DNA from: Mordavella massiliensis
Lineage (GTDB): Bacteria > Bacillota > Clostridia > Lachnospirales > Lachnospiraceae
Length of the DNA stretch: 64,000 bases
Direction of reading: 5' to 3'
NCBI RefSeq assembly: GCF_016901695.1
Contig: NZ_JACJKS010000004.1
Location: forward strand, 1-64,000
Shown here: positions 52,897-60,924 of the stretch, piece after piece
Layout of the letters: each line of letters starts with the position of its first letter
Position numbering within the stretch: position 1 is the first letter of the stretch
The notes under the pieces: model-generated
What the model saw: the letters and a program-made list of their open reading frames with translations, nothing else
Told to the model about the DNA's origin: nothing
The model's database searches: none
Translations under genes and position numbers: made by a program

Positions 52897-53562
52897 CTAT
52901 TTTTCAGTAAGCCGCCAGAGGCATCCGGCGGCAACGGCGGCAGCCCCGACCAGATACTTTACAGCCGTGGAGATGGAAGTAAGGAAATAGATCCTGCCGA
53001 CAGCTGCGGACAGCCAGGAAAACGGAAGATGCCCGGACAGCCACAGAAGGAACAGGGCGCTCCACAGCAGGAATGCCAGAAGCACGGCGGCCAGGATCCT
53101 TCGTATCAAAACCCGGCGGGGGAGCTGCGCTTTCCTGCGGACCGCCAGTCCCAGAATAAGCCCTGTCCCGGAAAATCCAAAGAGGGCCAGCAGAAGAGGC
53201 ATGCCGATACAGGACAAACACACGGCAGCGATGGAGATCTCAAAGGTGATCCCCTGCATGGTCCTGGCATGCTGCAGTGCAAAGATGACGCCGGCCAACA
53301 GGACAGCAGCAAGAGCCAGAAGGCCGCAGTCCCGCCGGAACTTCTTCTTCTCCCGGCAGGCGGTATCTCCGTAGAGCAGCGTCTCTACATCTGTTTCCAG
53401 TATTTCCGACAGTTTTGTAAGGGTGTCCAGGTCCGGATTCGACTTTCCGGTCTCGTAGTTGGAGACCGTCTGTCTCGTCACGAACAGCTTCTGCGCCAGC
53501 TCCTCCTGGGACAGCCCTTTCTGTATGCGCTGTCTTTTGATATTCTGACTGATCTTTGACAT
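52897..53562 (-). CDS. XRE-family regulator with C-terminal membrane domain
   Basis: A 221-aa protein: N-terminal helix-turn-helix (NIKRQRIQKGLSQEELAQKLFVTRQTVSNYETGK, residues about 5-60), then an acidic linker and four hydrophobic helices (ALAAVLLAGVIFAL, ISIAAVCLSCIGMPLLLALF, ILAAVLLAFLLWSALFLLWL, YLVGAAAVAAGCLWRLTEK). The membrane tail suggests a regulator that senses the envelope. Start set by GGAGGGA before the ATG at 53562. It converges on ptsI; no target gene is obvious. Confidence 0.83.
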   Translation of the reverse strand: MSKISQNIKRQRIQKGLSQEELAQKLFVTRQTVSNYETGKSNPDLDTLTKLSEILETDVETLLYGDTACREKKKFRRDCGLLALAAVLLAGVIFALQHARTMQGITFEISIAAVCLSCIGMPLLLALFGFSGTGLILGLAVRRKAQLPRRVLIRRILAAVLLAFLLWSALFLLWLSGHLPFSWLSAAVGRIYFLTSISTAVKYLVGAAAVAAGCLWRLTEK

Positions 53563-53734
53563 GTCCCTCCCTCCTTTCCTGCTTTTATGATACAGAATCC
53601 GGCCAGGAATGTCACGCAAAGATTCTTTGCAGATGTGTAACCGAGTATAAATCGGATAAAAACGATATAAAATCTTATGGAAACTTGCCTGCGCATGTGT
53701 TATGATAATTGCAAAGCATTTATATTTCTTACAG

Positions 53735-53765
53735 TTGTCTTACGGGTTAGTCCGTATCTTATACT
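53735..53765 (+). promoter_or_regulatory. Possible promoter for the Rpn-tail/CyuA-like genes
   Basis: TTGTCT (53735-53740), 19-nt spacer, TATACT (53760-53765), with a small palindrome ACGGGTTAGTCCGT between. The 258-bp gap 53563-53820 is AT-rich and otherwise featureless. Confidence 0.4.
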
Positions 53766-53820
53766 CTGATAAAATCTAAAAGAAATCTCACTGAAGTGTA
53801 AGGAAGGAGGAATAAAACGC

Positions 53821-54057
53821 ATGTGTGAGATTACGGAGCAGATTGAAAAACATGGAAGGGAAGTCGGAAGAGCCGAGGGGAGAGCCGAAGGAAGAGCCGA
53901 AGGGAAGGCCGAAGGAAAAACGGAGGGCAAAAGAACGATGGCCCTGAATCTGGCACAGGCCGGAATGCCGGCCGATATGATCGCAAAGATCGCAGAAGAA
54001 AGCATCTCGGTCGTACAGCGGTGGATTGCCGCAGACGCGGCTCCGGGGATGAAATAG
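53821..54057 (+). CDS. Tiny Rpn-tail-like protein with R/K-A/T-E-G repeats
   Basis: A 78-aa protein: N-terminal MCEITEQIEKHGREVG, then a five-unit repeat GRAEG-RAEG-RAEG-KAEG-KTEG, then a helical ending (MALNLAQAGMPADMIAKIAEESISVVQRWI). This matches the C-terminal tail of Rpn nucleases and of related PD-(D/E)XK transposase-like proteins, with no nuclease domain. It has its own good ribosome site (AAGGAGGAAT). It may be a remnant or an RpnS-like small protein that binds full-length Rpn. 24 bp before the cysteine desulfidase gene. Confidence 0.6.
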   Translation: MCEITEQIEKHGREVGRAEGRAEGRAEGKAEGKTEGKRTMALNLAQAGMPADMIAKIAEESISVVQRWIAADAAPGMK

Positions 54058-54081
54058 ACTCTGAAAAAAGGAGAAGAGGAT

Positions 54082-55374
54082 ATGAAAGAACTGACAAGAA
54101 TGATACGGGAAGACATGAAACCGGCCCTGGGGGTGACAGAGCCGGGCGCGATCGCTTTTGCGGTAGCGGAGGCGGTAAGCCACACAAGAGGCGTGATCCG
54201 GCAGATCACCGTGTCCATGAACAGCGGCATGTATAAGAATGCATTCACCTGCGGGATCCCGGGAACCGACCAGGTGGGGAGCGCCTATGCCGCTGCCCTG
54301 GGGGCGGTAGCCGGCAGGCCGGAGAAGGGGCTGGAAGCGCTGGCGGATGTGAAGGAGGAGGACAACAGGCAGGCAGATGCGCTGATCCGCGCCGGCAAAG
54401 TGAAGATCGTGCTTGACAGCATCAGCAGCCGCATCTTTATCGAGGCGTCCGTGGAGACGGAGGAAGACACGGCGGTAGTGACGATCCGGGACTCCCACAC
54501 GAATATCGTGTGCGAGGAAGTGAACGGGAAGATCATTGCCGGGACAAAGGATGAACCGGAGATCCGGGAAGAAGACGGCGGGGAGGCGGGGCATCCGATC
54601 CACTGCTATACCCTGCAGGATCTGGTCTCCTATATTGAGACTGTGGACGGGGAGGAGATTGCCTTCATAGAGGAGGCCTACGAAGTCAACCTCCGCCTGT
54701 TCCACCTCGGGCTTGCAAGCCCGAAGACGACCTTTGCCCGCCATCTTCTTGAGAGAAACGGCGGGAAGGAGATCTCGAAGGACGAGCAGGCCACGGCGTC
54801 CCTCCTTTGCAACGGGGCCATCGAGGCCCGGGTCATCGGCCTCGATGCGCCGGCCATGAGCATCACGGGATCCGGCGCCCACGGGATCATCGCCACCATG
54901 CCCCTCTATGCGGCATACAGGGTAAATGGCTACACGAAGGAGCAGCTCCTGCGGGCCACGGCCCTCTCCTATCTGGTGTGCATGTACATCAAGGAGTATT
55001 CCGGCCGGCTGTCTGCCTTCTGCGGCTGCGCCATTGCGGCCGGATCCGGCATGGCCTGCGCCCTCGCGTGGCTGCGGGGCGGCGGGGTGACAGAGATGAC
55101 CTACGTGCTGAACAATATGGCCAGCAGCATCACCGGGATGATCTGCGACGGCGGCAACCAGGGCTGCACCATGAAAGGGATCGCTGCTGTCGATGCGGCA
55201 TGGAGATCCGTGGACCTGGCCATGCACGGCATCCACATCGCGGATGTGCACGGGATCAACGGGGAGACGCCGGAGGAGACCATGCGGAACATGGGCCTGA
55301 TCGCCTCCCCGGGCATGACAGGCACAGAGAAGACGATCGTGGAGATCTTTGACGCCAAACAGAGAAAAGTGTGA
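54082..55374 (+). CDS. L-cysteine desulfidase family protein (CyuA/UPF0597)
   Basis: A 430-aa protein of the UPF0597/CyuA family, with an iron-sulfur cluster fold shared with serine dehydratase alpha chains. LGVTEPGAIAFAVAEAV near the start, FTCGIPGTDQVGSAYAAALGA, and cysteines in AFCGCAIAAGSGMACAL and CDGGNQGCTMKG are the likely cluster or active-site ligands. Archaeal and enteric members release sulfide from L-cysteine; many homologues are named serine dehydratase. Ammonia/sulfide release from an amino acid is the likely role. Confidence 0.85.
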   Translation: MKELTRMIREDMKPALGVTEPGAIAFAVAEAVSHTRGVIRQITVSMNSGMYKNAFTCGIPGTDQVGSAYAAALGAVAGRPEKGLEALADVKEEDNRQADALIRAGKVKIVLDSISSRIFIEASVETEEDTAVVTIRDSHTNIVCEEVNGKIIAGTKDEPEIREEDGGEAGHPIHCYTLQDLVSYIETVDGEEIAFIEEAYEVNLRLFHLGLASPKTTFARHLLERNGGKEISKDEQATASLLCNGAIEARVIGLDAPAMSITGSGAHGIIATMPLYAAYRVNGYTKEQLLRATALSYLVCMYIKEYSGRLSAFCGCAIAAGSGMACALAWLRGGGVTEMTYVLNNMASSITGMICDGGNQGCTMKGIAAVDAAWRSVDLAMHGIHIADVHGINGETPEETMRNMGLIASPGMTGTEKTIVEIFDAKQRKV

Positions 55375-55412
55375 TATAATAAAAACAAATCTTTGCCCGG
55401 GAGGAATGCAAG

Positions 55413-55799
55413 GTGAAGGGACAGAAGAAACCGCCGCTTTATAAAAGTTTCGGCTTTGCCTTTGAAGGCATCTTTGCGGTGATCCGCAGGGAGAGGAACA
55501 TGCAGATCCACTGCTGCATGATGACGCTGGTCATCATCGCAGGTCTGTTTTTCGGGATTTCCCGGACGGAATGGTGCATCTGCTTCGTGCTCTTCGGCCT
55601 TGTCATGTCGCTGGAGCTGGTCAATACGGCGGTGGAGTCGGTGGTGGATCTCGTCACGCAGGAGAGACGCCCTCTTGCCAAACTTGCCAAGGACGCGGCA
55701 GCCGGGGCGGTGCTGATCGCTTCCATCATGGCGGCGGCGGCCGGGCTTATCATTTTCCTCCCGAAAGGCTGGACCTTCCTTATGACGATAGCAGGGTAA
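55413..55799 (+). CDS. dgkA: Diacylglycerol/undecaprenol kinase family protein
   Basis: A 128-aa small integral membrane kinase with three helices. The DgkA motif ELVNTAVESVVDLVTQERRPLAKLAKDAAAGAVL carries the catalytic Glu and metal-binding residues. In Firmicutes this family phosphorylates undecaprenol rather than diacylglycerol. GTG start at 55413 after GGGAGG. Precedes the phasin-like gene. Confidence 0.93.
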   Translation: MKGQKKPPLYKSFGFAFEGIFAVIRRERNMQIHCCMMTLVIIAGLFFGISRTEWCICFVLFGLVMSLELVNTAVESVVDLVTQERRPLAKLAKDAAAGAVLIASIMAAAAGLIIFLPKGWTFLMTIAG

Positions 55800-55834
55800 C
55801 CGGCGGCAGAAGGACTTTGAAAGGAGAGATCGAT

Positions 55835-56179
55835 ATGGAAAACTTTGGGGATGGGATCAAGAAGATCCTGCTGGCAGGCATCGGCGCAGTGGCGGTGACG
55901 ACAGAGAAGTCCAAAGAAATGCTGGATGAGATGGTAAAGAAGGGCGAACTGACCGTAGAGCAGGGCAAAGCCCTCAACGAGGAGCTGAAGCACAATATCC
56001 GGCAGACGGTGAAGGATAAAGTCAATGTGTCCGTGAAGGCCTCCACACCGGAGGAGCTGGACGAGCTTCTGGACCGGATGAGCCCGGAGCAGATCGAAGC
56101 TTTGAAGGCGCGCATCCTCGTCAAGGAGAGCGCCGCAGAAGAGACGGCACAGACAGAGGAAGAAGGAGTCCATGAGTAA
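55835..56179 (+). CDS. Phasin-like helical protein
   Basis: A 114-aa protein. An N-terminal amphipathic/hydrophobic helix (MENFGDGIKKILLAGIGAVAVTTEKSKEML) is followed by charged helices and an acidic tail; this layout matches phasin-related proteins. No poly-hydroxyalkanoate genes are here. It overlaps the UbiB kinase gene by 8 bp, so the two are probably produced together and may interact at the membrane. Confidence 0.75.
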   Translation: MENFGDGIKKILLAGIGAVAVTTEKSKEMLDEMVKKGELTVEQGKALNEELKHNIRQTVKDKVNVSVKASTPEELDELLDRMSPEQIEALKARILVKESAAEETAQTEEEGVHE

Positions 56180-57755
56180 AGAGGAAACCATGGAATATAA
56201 GAGCAGGCTGCGGGAGATGACCGCAGTCCTGCACAAATATGAGATCACAAAAGGGCTGACCCCGGAGAAACTGCGGATGATACTGGAAGACCTGGGGCCA
56301 ACCTTTATTAAGATCGGCCAGATCATGTCCATGCACTCGGACATCCTTCCCAAGCGGTACTGCGATGAGCTGATGAAGCTTCGGTCAGACGTAAAGCCCA
56401 TGCCGTTTTCCGAAGTGTCGGAGGTGCTGGACGCTTCCTACGGATGCCCGTGGGGCGCGATCTTCCAGGAGATCACGGAGAAGCCCCTGGGCTCTGCCTC
56501 TATCGCGCAGGTACACCGGGCGGTCCTGAAGGACGGATCCCCTGTCGTCATCAAAGTGCAGAGAAAGGGAATCTACGGGATCATGGCCCGGGATATCTCC
56601 CTTTTGCGGAAGGCGGTGCGCCTCCTGCCCCCGGTCAGCATCAAGGGTATGGTGGACCTGGACATGGTGCTGGGGGAGCTCTGGGATGTGACAAGGGAGG
56701 AGATGAACTTCCTCACCGAAGCCGCCAATATGGAGGAATTCGCCCGCAGGAACGAGGGGGTCGCCTATGTGGGCATGCCGGTCCTCTACCAGGAGTACAC
56801 GACGCTCCACGTCCTTGTCATGGAGTATATCGAGGGGTACTGCATTGACGAGAAGGAGCGCCTTCAGGCGGACGGCTACGACCTGAACGAAGTGGGGCGC
56901 AAGCTGGCTGACAACTACATGAAACAGGTCATTGAGGACGGTTTCTTCCATGCGGACCCGCATCCGGGAAACCTCAGGATCCGGGACGGCAAGATCATCT
57001 GGATCGACATGGGGATGATGGGCCGCCTGACAGAGCAGGACAGGGAGCTGATCGCGAAGGCGGTGCGCGGCGTGGCGGTCAACGACGTGGGACTGATCCA
57101 GGAGGCGGTCATGGCCCTCGGGGAATTCAGGGAGCAGCCCGATCCGAGCCGTCTCTACGAGGACATCAGCGGACTTCTGTCCAAGTACGGCACGGTGGAT
57201 ATGGGTCAGATCGATGTGGCGGCCGTCATGATGGATCTGATGGAGGTCATGAAGGAGAACCACATCATCATGCCTCACGGCCTGACTATGCTGGCAAGAG
57301 GGCTGACGCACATGGAGGGTGTGCTGGCTGATATCTCGCCGGAGATCAACATGGTGGAGATCGCGGCGGCAAGGATCAAGGAGAGCATGCTGCGCAGCTT
57401 CGACTGGAAGAAGGAGATCAAAAGCGGCGGCAAGGCGGTGTACCGGTCCGTGCAGCGGGCGCTGGATATCCCGGTCCTTATCTCAGATGCGGTGCAGGGA
57501 TACCTGAAAGGGCAGACCAAGGTCAATCTGGATCTGCATGCATCGCCGGAACTGGCCCGGCTTCTGCGCAGAATGGTGCAGAATATCGTCATGGGCCTGT
57601 GGGTGATGGCGCTGCTCATCAGCTCCAGCATCATCTGTACGACCGACATGAGGCCGAAGATATGGGGGATCCCGGCGCTTGGTGCGTTCGGGTACATGAT
57701 CGCGTTCGTGATCGTGATGTACGTCTTTTTAAAACATCTGTTTTCCAAAAAATAA
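56172..57755 (+). CDS. AarF/UbiB (ABC1) family atypical kinase
   Basis: A 527-aa UbiB-type protein kinase-like ATPase. The KxGQ motif is seen in PTFIKIGQIMSMHSDILP, the Ala-rich loop in LGSASIAQVHRAVLKDG, the catalytic FHADPHPGNLRI (HxDxHxxN) and metal-binding IDMGMMG. Two C-terminal membrane helices (LWVMALLISSSIICT and FGYMIAFVIVMYVFL) anchor it. UbiB proteins support lipid-derived quinone or isoprenoid metabolism; this organism's role is unknown. A bidirectional terminator follows. Confidence 0.9.
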   Translation: MSKEETMEYKSRLREMTAVLHKYEITKGLTPEKLRMILEDLGPTFIKIGQIMSMHSDILPKRYCDELMKLRSDVKPMPFSEVSEVLDASYGCPWGAIFQEITEKPLGSASIAQVHRAVLKDGSPVVIKVQRKGIYGIMARDISLLRKAVRLLPPVSIKGMVDLDMVLGELWDVTREEMNFLTEAANMEEFARRNEGVAYVGMPVLYQEYTTLHVLVMEYIEGYCIDEKERLQADGYDLNEVGRKLADNYMKQVIEDGFFHADPHPGNLRIRDGKIIWIDMGMMGRLTEQDRELIAKAVRGVAVNDVGLIQEAVMALGEFREQPDPSRLYEDISGLLSKYGTVDMGQIDVAAVMMDLMEVMKENHIIMPHGLTMLARGLTHMEGVLADISPEINMVEIAAARIKESMLRSFDWKKEIKSGGKAVYRSVQRALDIPVLISDAVQGYLKGQTKVNLDLHASPELARLLRRMVQNIVMGLWVMALLISSSIICTTDMRPKIWGIPALGAFGYMIAFVIVMYVFLKHLFSKK

Positions 57756-57786
57756 AGGTTCATCCGCATCAGTGGATGAACCTTTT
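57754..57786. terminator. Bidirectional terminator between ubiB-like gene and bioY
   Basis: Perfect 12-bp stem AAAGGTTCATCC (57754-57765) / GGATGAACCTTT (57774-57785). The left arm overlaps the UbiB stop and the right arm is the bioY C-terminus. Confidence 0.85.
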
Positions 57787-58374
57787 CATAATGATGTCAA
57801 GCCGCCTCGCTGTCAGGGAGGCGAGAACACACAGAAGGAAATCTCCCGCCGCCGTGAGGAGAAAGCAGTTGAAGATGACGACGCTCCAGGGCACAGGCGT
57901 GTCCAGCACATAGTTGCTCATAAAATAGTAGTACAGGTTGCCGGACAGGTACATGACCGCAAAGCCGGCCATGGAGACCGCCAGGTAGGAGAACCGGCCC
58001 TTCGGCCGGAAGATCTCGGTCAGCCTGCCGACCACTGCCGCCGTGAAGAAGAAACCGAGGAGGAAGCCAAAGGTGGGCCGGAGCAGATAGGATGGGCCGC
58101 CGCCTGCGGCGAAGACCGGGATGCCGCACAGGCCGATGAGCAGATAGATCCCCACGCTGAGGCTCCCGTACTTCCCGCCCAGGAGAAACCCTGCCAGCAG
58201 GGCAAAGTAGAACTGGAGGGTGAAGTGCATGGGCAGCGGCTGCACGGGGATCGTGATCTGGATAAAGGCGCCGATAGCGACCAGCGCCGTAAACAGACCG
58301 CACAGGGTGAGGGTCTGTATTTTTTTGTCTGTCCTGGGGAGCGCGCTCCCTTTTTTGCTGTGCGACACGTTCAT
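57769..58374 (-). CDS. bioY: Biotin transporter BioY
   Basis: A 201-aa ECF substrate-binding (S) component with six helices that captures biotin. Typical BioY sequence: FTALVAIGAFIQITIPVQPLPMHFTLQ, LLAGFLLGGKYGSLSVGIYLLIGLCGIPVFAAGGG, RPTFGFLLGFF. It works with the shared EcfA/A'/T module located elsewhere. Its promoter (minus strand) is at 58401-58429. It is divergent from a NiaR-type repressor. Confidence 0.94.
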   Translation of the reverse strand: MNVSHSKKGSALPRTDKKIQTLTLCGLFTALVAIGAFIQITIPVQPLPMHFTLQFYFALLAGFLLGGKYGSLSVGIYLLIGLCGIPVFAAGGGPSYLLRPTFGFLLGFFFTAAVVGRLTEIFRPKGRFSYLAVSMAGFAVMYLSGNLYYYFMSNYVLDTPVPWSVVIFNCFLLTAAGDFLLCVLASLTARRLDIIMKRFIH

Positions 58375-58400
58375 ACCTTCTCTTCTGCGAAATTGTCTTT

Positions 58401-58429
58401 ATTATAGAAGTATGGGACGGCAGTGTCAA
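58401..58429 (-). promoter_or_regulatory. Consensus promoter of bioY
   Basis: On the minus strand TTGACA (58424-58429), 17-nt spacer, TATAAT (58401-58406). On the plus strand a -10 TACAAT at 58495-58500 probably serves the NiaR gene. Confidence 0.8.
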
Positions 58430-58525
58430 GGACAGGATGCTTCAGGCCTTCTTTTTCTCCCGCGGGACACTGGCGCAGACGCCGGGGGATGTGATACAAT
58501 AGCTGGGAAGGAGGCTGATGGGAAC

Positions 58526-59125
58526 ATGGACGGTTCAAAGAGAAGGGAAGAGATCCTGGACAGGATCCAAAGGAGCAGCGCGCCTGTGCCGGCGAAGGAC
58601 CTGGCCGCTCTGTTTCAGGTGAGCCGGCAGGTAATCGTGCAGGATATCGCGCTGATCCGGGCGGCAGGCTACGGCGTCATCGCCACGAACCGGGGATATA
58701 TTCTGAGCAGCCCTGCCAGTGCAGGCCGGGTGTTCAAGGTACAGCATACGGACGAGCAGCTGGAGGATGAACTGTGCGCCATCGTGGATCTGGGTGGAAC
58801 GGTGGAGAACGTCATGGTCAGCCACAGGGTGTACGGCCGCCTGGAGGCGGAGCTGCACATCAGTTCCAGAAGGCAGGTGGCGGAATTTCTGAAGGATATC
58901 AGGAGCGGAAAGTCAAGTCCGCTGAAAAACATTACTTCCGGCTATCACTATCACAGAGTGACGGCGGACAGCGAAAAGACCCTGGACCTGATCGGGGAGG
59001 AACTGAAAAAGAGAGGGTATCTCGCAGGGCCCAAGGAGGGGGAGGAAGAAGCGTATGGTGAAGCTGAGCACGCTCTGTTACATGGAGCGGGACGGGAAAT
59101 ACCTGATGCTCCACAGGACCGTTAA
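58526..59125 (+). CDS. NiaR-type transcriptional repressor (HTH plus 3H domain)
   Basis: A 199-aa regulator: N-terminal helix-turn-helix (ILDRIQRSSAPVPAKDLAALFQVSRQVIVQDIALIRAAGYGVIATNRGYIL), then the 3H nicotinate-binding domain with histidines in VMVSHRVYG, ELHIS and GYHYHRV. Family members bind niacin and repress NAD salvage genes. About 30 residues beyond the usual end (after KKRGYL) overlap the Nudix gene in another frame. No niacin transporter is adjacent; only the divergent bioY. Confidence 0.88.
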   Translation: MDGSKRREEILDRIQRSSAPVPAKDLAALFQVSRQVIVQDIALIRAAGYGVIATNRGYILSSPASAGRVFKVQHTDEQLEDELCAIVDLGGTVENVMVSHRVYGRLEAELHISSRRQVAEFLKDIRSGKSSPLKNITSGYHYHRVTADSEKTLDLIGEELKKRGYLAGPKEGEEEAYGEAEHALLHGAGREIPDAPQDR

Positions 59126-59549
59126 GGAGCAGGATGTAAATAAGGATAAATGGATTGGCGTGGGCGGCCATTTTGAGAGAAACGAGAGCCCGGAGGAGTG
59201 CCTTTTGCGGGAAGTGTGGGAGGAGACAGGCTACACACTCACGTCCTGGCAGTACCGGGGGATCGTGACCTTCATCTACGGGGAGGACACGGCAGAGTAC
59301 ATGTCCCTGTATACGGCAGACGGCTTTACCGGCACGCCCCACCCCTGCGATGAGGGGGACCTCGAGTGGGTGGATAAGGAGAAAGTGGCGGATCTGAATA
59401 TCTGGGAGGGGGACAGGATCTTTTTCCGTCTTCTGCAGGAAGAAAGACCCTTTTTCTCCCTGAAGCTTGTCTACGATGAGAGCGACACCCTGCTGGAGGC
59501 GGTCCTTGACGGCCGGCCGCTGGCAGTTGGAGAAAAGGAGGATGCATGA
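59055..59549 (+). CDS. Nudix hydrolase (MutT/8-oxo-dGTP-type)
   Basis: A 164-aa Nudix protein. The Nudix box GHFERNESPEECLLREVWEETGY fits GX5EX7REUXEEXGU at all key positions; the start TLCYMERDGKYLMLHRTVKEQDVNKDKWIG is like 8-oxo-dGTP pyrophosphatases. Cleans oxidised nucleotides or another nucleoside-diphosphate compound. Overlaps the NiaR gene by 71 bp and the epimerase start by 1 base. Confidence 0.9.
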   Translation: MVKLSTLCYMERDGKYLMLHRTVKEQDVNKDKWIGVGGHFERNESPEECLLREVWEETGYTLTSWQYRGIVTFIYGEDTAEYMSLYTADGFTGTPHPCDEGDLEWVDKEKVADLNIWEGDRIFFRLLQEERPFFSLKLVYDESDTLLEAVLDGRPLAVGEKEDA

Positions 59550-60463
59550 TGGAGAATAAGACGCAGGGGATCCGGCTGGAGAATGATGTCCTGGAGGCGC
59601 AGATCAGCCTTCACGGGGCGGAGCTGAAGTCGCTGAAGAAAAAAGAGGACGGAACCGAGTATATGTGGAACGCTGACCCGGCGTACTGGGGCAGGACTTC
59701 CCCGGTCCTCTTTCCCTTTGTGGGCGGCGTGCGGGATAAGAAGTACCGCATCGGGGACAGGGAGTATCCCATGGGACAGCACGGGTTTGCCAGAGACCGG
59801 GAATTTGTCCTGACGGAACAGTCCGGCGCCACGGCCTGGTTTGCCCTGGAGGACGATGCGGCGTCCAGGGAGGTGTATCCCTTCCGCTTCCGCCTGGAGA
59901 TCGGATACCGGCTGGAGGGACAAAGCCTGCATGTCATGTGGCGGGTGAGGAACCGGGATACGAAAGAGATGTATTTTGCCATCGGCGCCCACCCGGCCTT
60001 CTTCTGTCCCCTGCGGGCAGGAGAGGAGCAGAGCGATTACAGCCTCTGCCTGCGCACGTCGGACGGGCAGGCGCTCTCCTCATTTGTAAACCGGGTGTTC
60101 GGGGCAGGGGGTCTTGCCACGGACCGGACTGCCGTGTACGAACTGGAGAGCGGGAGACTGCCGGTGAGCGAGCACCTCTTTGACGGGGATGCGCTGATCC
60201 TGGAGAACGGGCAGACGCAGGAGATCGCCCTGGTGGACCCGCAGGGGCGCGCGTACCTGGCGGTGCACTTTGATTCGCCCCTGGTGGGCATCTGGTCGCC
60301 CCCGAAGAAGCACGCGCCGTTCGTGTGCATCGAGCCCTGGTACGGGCGGTGCGACCGGGAAGGCTTCGACGGGGAACTCAAAGACCGGGAGTGGGAAAAC
60401 CGGCTGACGCCGGAGCAGGTGTTTGAGGCGCAGTACAGGATAGAAATATTAAGAAATATTTAA
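59549..60463 (+). CDS. Aldose 1-epimerase (LacX-like) family protein
   Basis: A 304-aa galactose-mutarotase-fold protein. GAELKSLKKKEDGTEYMWNADPAYWGRTSPVLFPFVGG, GQHGFARDREF and AIGAHPAFFCPL (a catalytic His region), plus WYGRCDREGFDGEL, match the LacX subgroup that equilibrates sugar anomers. Start at 59549 is 8 nt after AGGAG; the stop of the Nudix gene overlaps this ATG. Confidence 0.88.
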   Translation: MENKTQGIRLENDVLEAQISLHGAELKSLKKKEDGTEYMWNADPAYWGRTSPVLFPFVGGVRDKKYRIGDREYPMGQHGFARDREFVLTEQSGATAWFALEDDAASREVYPFRFRLEIGYRLEGQSLHVMWRVRNRDTKEMYFAIGAHPAFFCPLRAGEEQSDYSLCLRTSDGQALSSFVNRVFGAGGLATDRTAVYELESGRLPVSEHLFDGDALILENGQTQEIALVDPQGRAYLAVHFDSPLVGIWSPPKKHAPFVCIEPWYGRCDREGFDGELKDREWENRLTPEQVFEAQYRIEILRNI

Positions 60464-60563
60464 AAGAAAACATCTGAAATCTATAGAAAGATCCGCTATA
60501 CTGTCTGTATCAGATAACAGAGACAGCAGGGACCGGCCCCGGGCCGGGGAAAGGCGGCTATGG

Positions 60564-60830
60564 ATGAGACATTTTGTGATGCGTGAAAAGGAGGCCAGGG
60601 ATTACCGTATCTGTGAGAAGGACGGAGAGATCGAGATACGGGACGGCTTCAACGGCAATCTTGTGGTGCAGTATTACGACGAGAGGCACCGGGTGATCGT
60701 CTACATCCCGAAGGAGTGGCGCAGGCGGATCACCGTGGAGGCGGGGGGCGGGACGATCCTGTGCAGGCAGAGCGTACCCTGTCCGGGGCTTCAGCTTCTG
60801 GCGGCAGAGGGGCATGTGATCTACAACTGA
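60564..60830 (+). CDS. Small protein of unknown function
   Basis: An 88-aa protein, not recognised. It is beta-rich with many charged residues (DYRICEKDGEIEIRDGF, VVQYYDERHRVIVYIPKEW) and no membrane segment. The ATG at 60564 has a weak AAAGGCGG 6 nt upstream; a later ATG at 60579 is possible. It has its own leader after the epimerase (a possible -10 TATACT at about 60496-60501) and ends in a good terminator, so it looks like a genuine short gene. Confidence 0.55.
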   Translation: MRHFVMREKEARDYRICEKDGEIEIRDGFNGNLVVQYYDERHRVIVYIPKEWRRRITVEAGGGTILCRQSVPCPGLQLLAAEGHVIYN

Positions 60831-60846
60831 TCACACGCCCCTTTTT
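60809..60846 (+). terminator. Terminator overlapping the end of the small gene
   Basis: Stem GGGGCATGTGATC (60809-60821) / GATCACACGCCCC (60829-60841), one mismatch, then TTTTT. The left arm is the last codons of the 88-aa gene. Confidence 0.85.
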
Positions 60847-60924
60847 CTTGCGCCGCAGGCCGGGCATGTATTATACTGAAAAGAAACCGGGTATTCCGGC
60901 GCATGCAAAAGGGAGGGCTATGCG

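Noticed and set aside
53788-55251. A 487-aa minus-strand frame opposite the desulfidase gene
   Set aside because: It spans the Rpn-tail gene and CyuA-like gene in antisense and has no domains or ribosome site.
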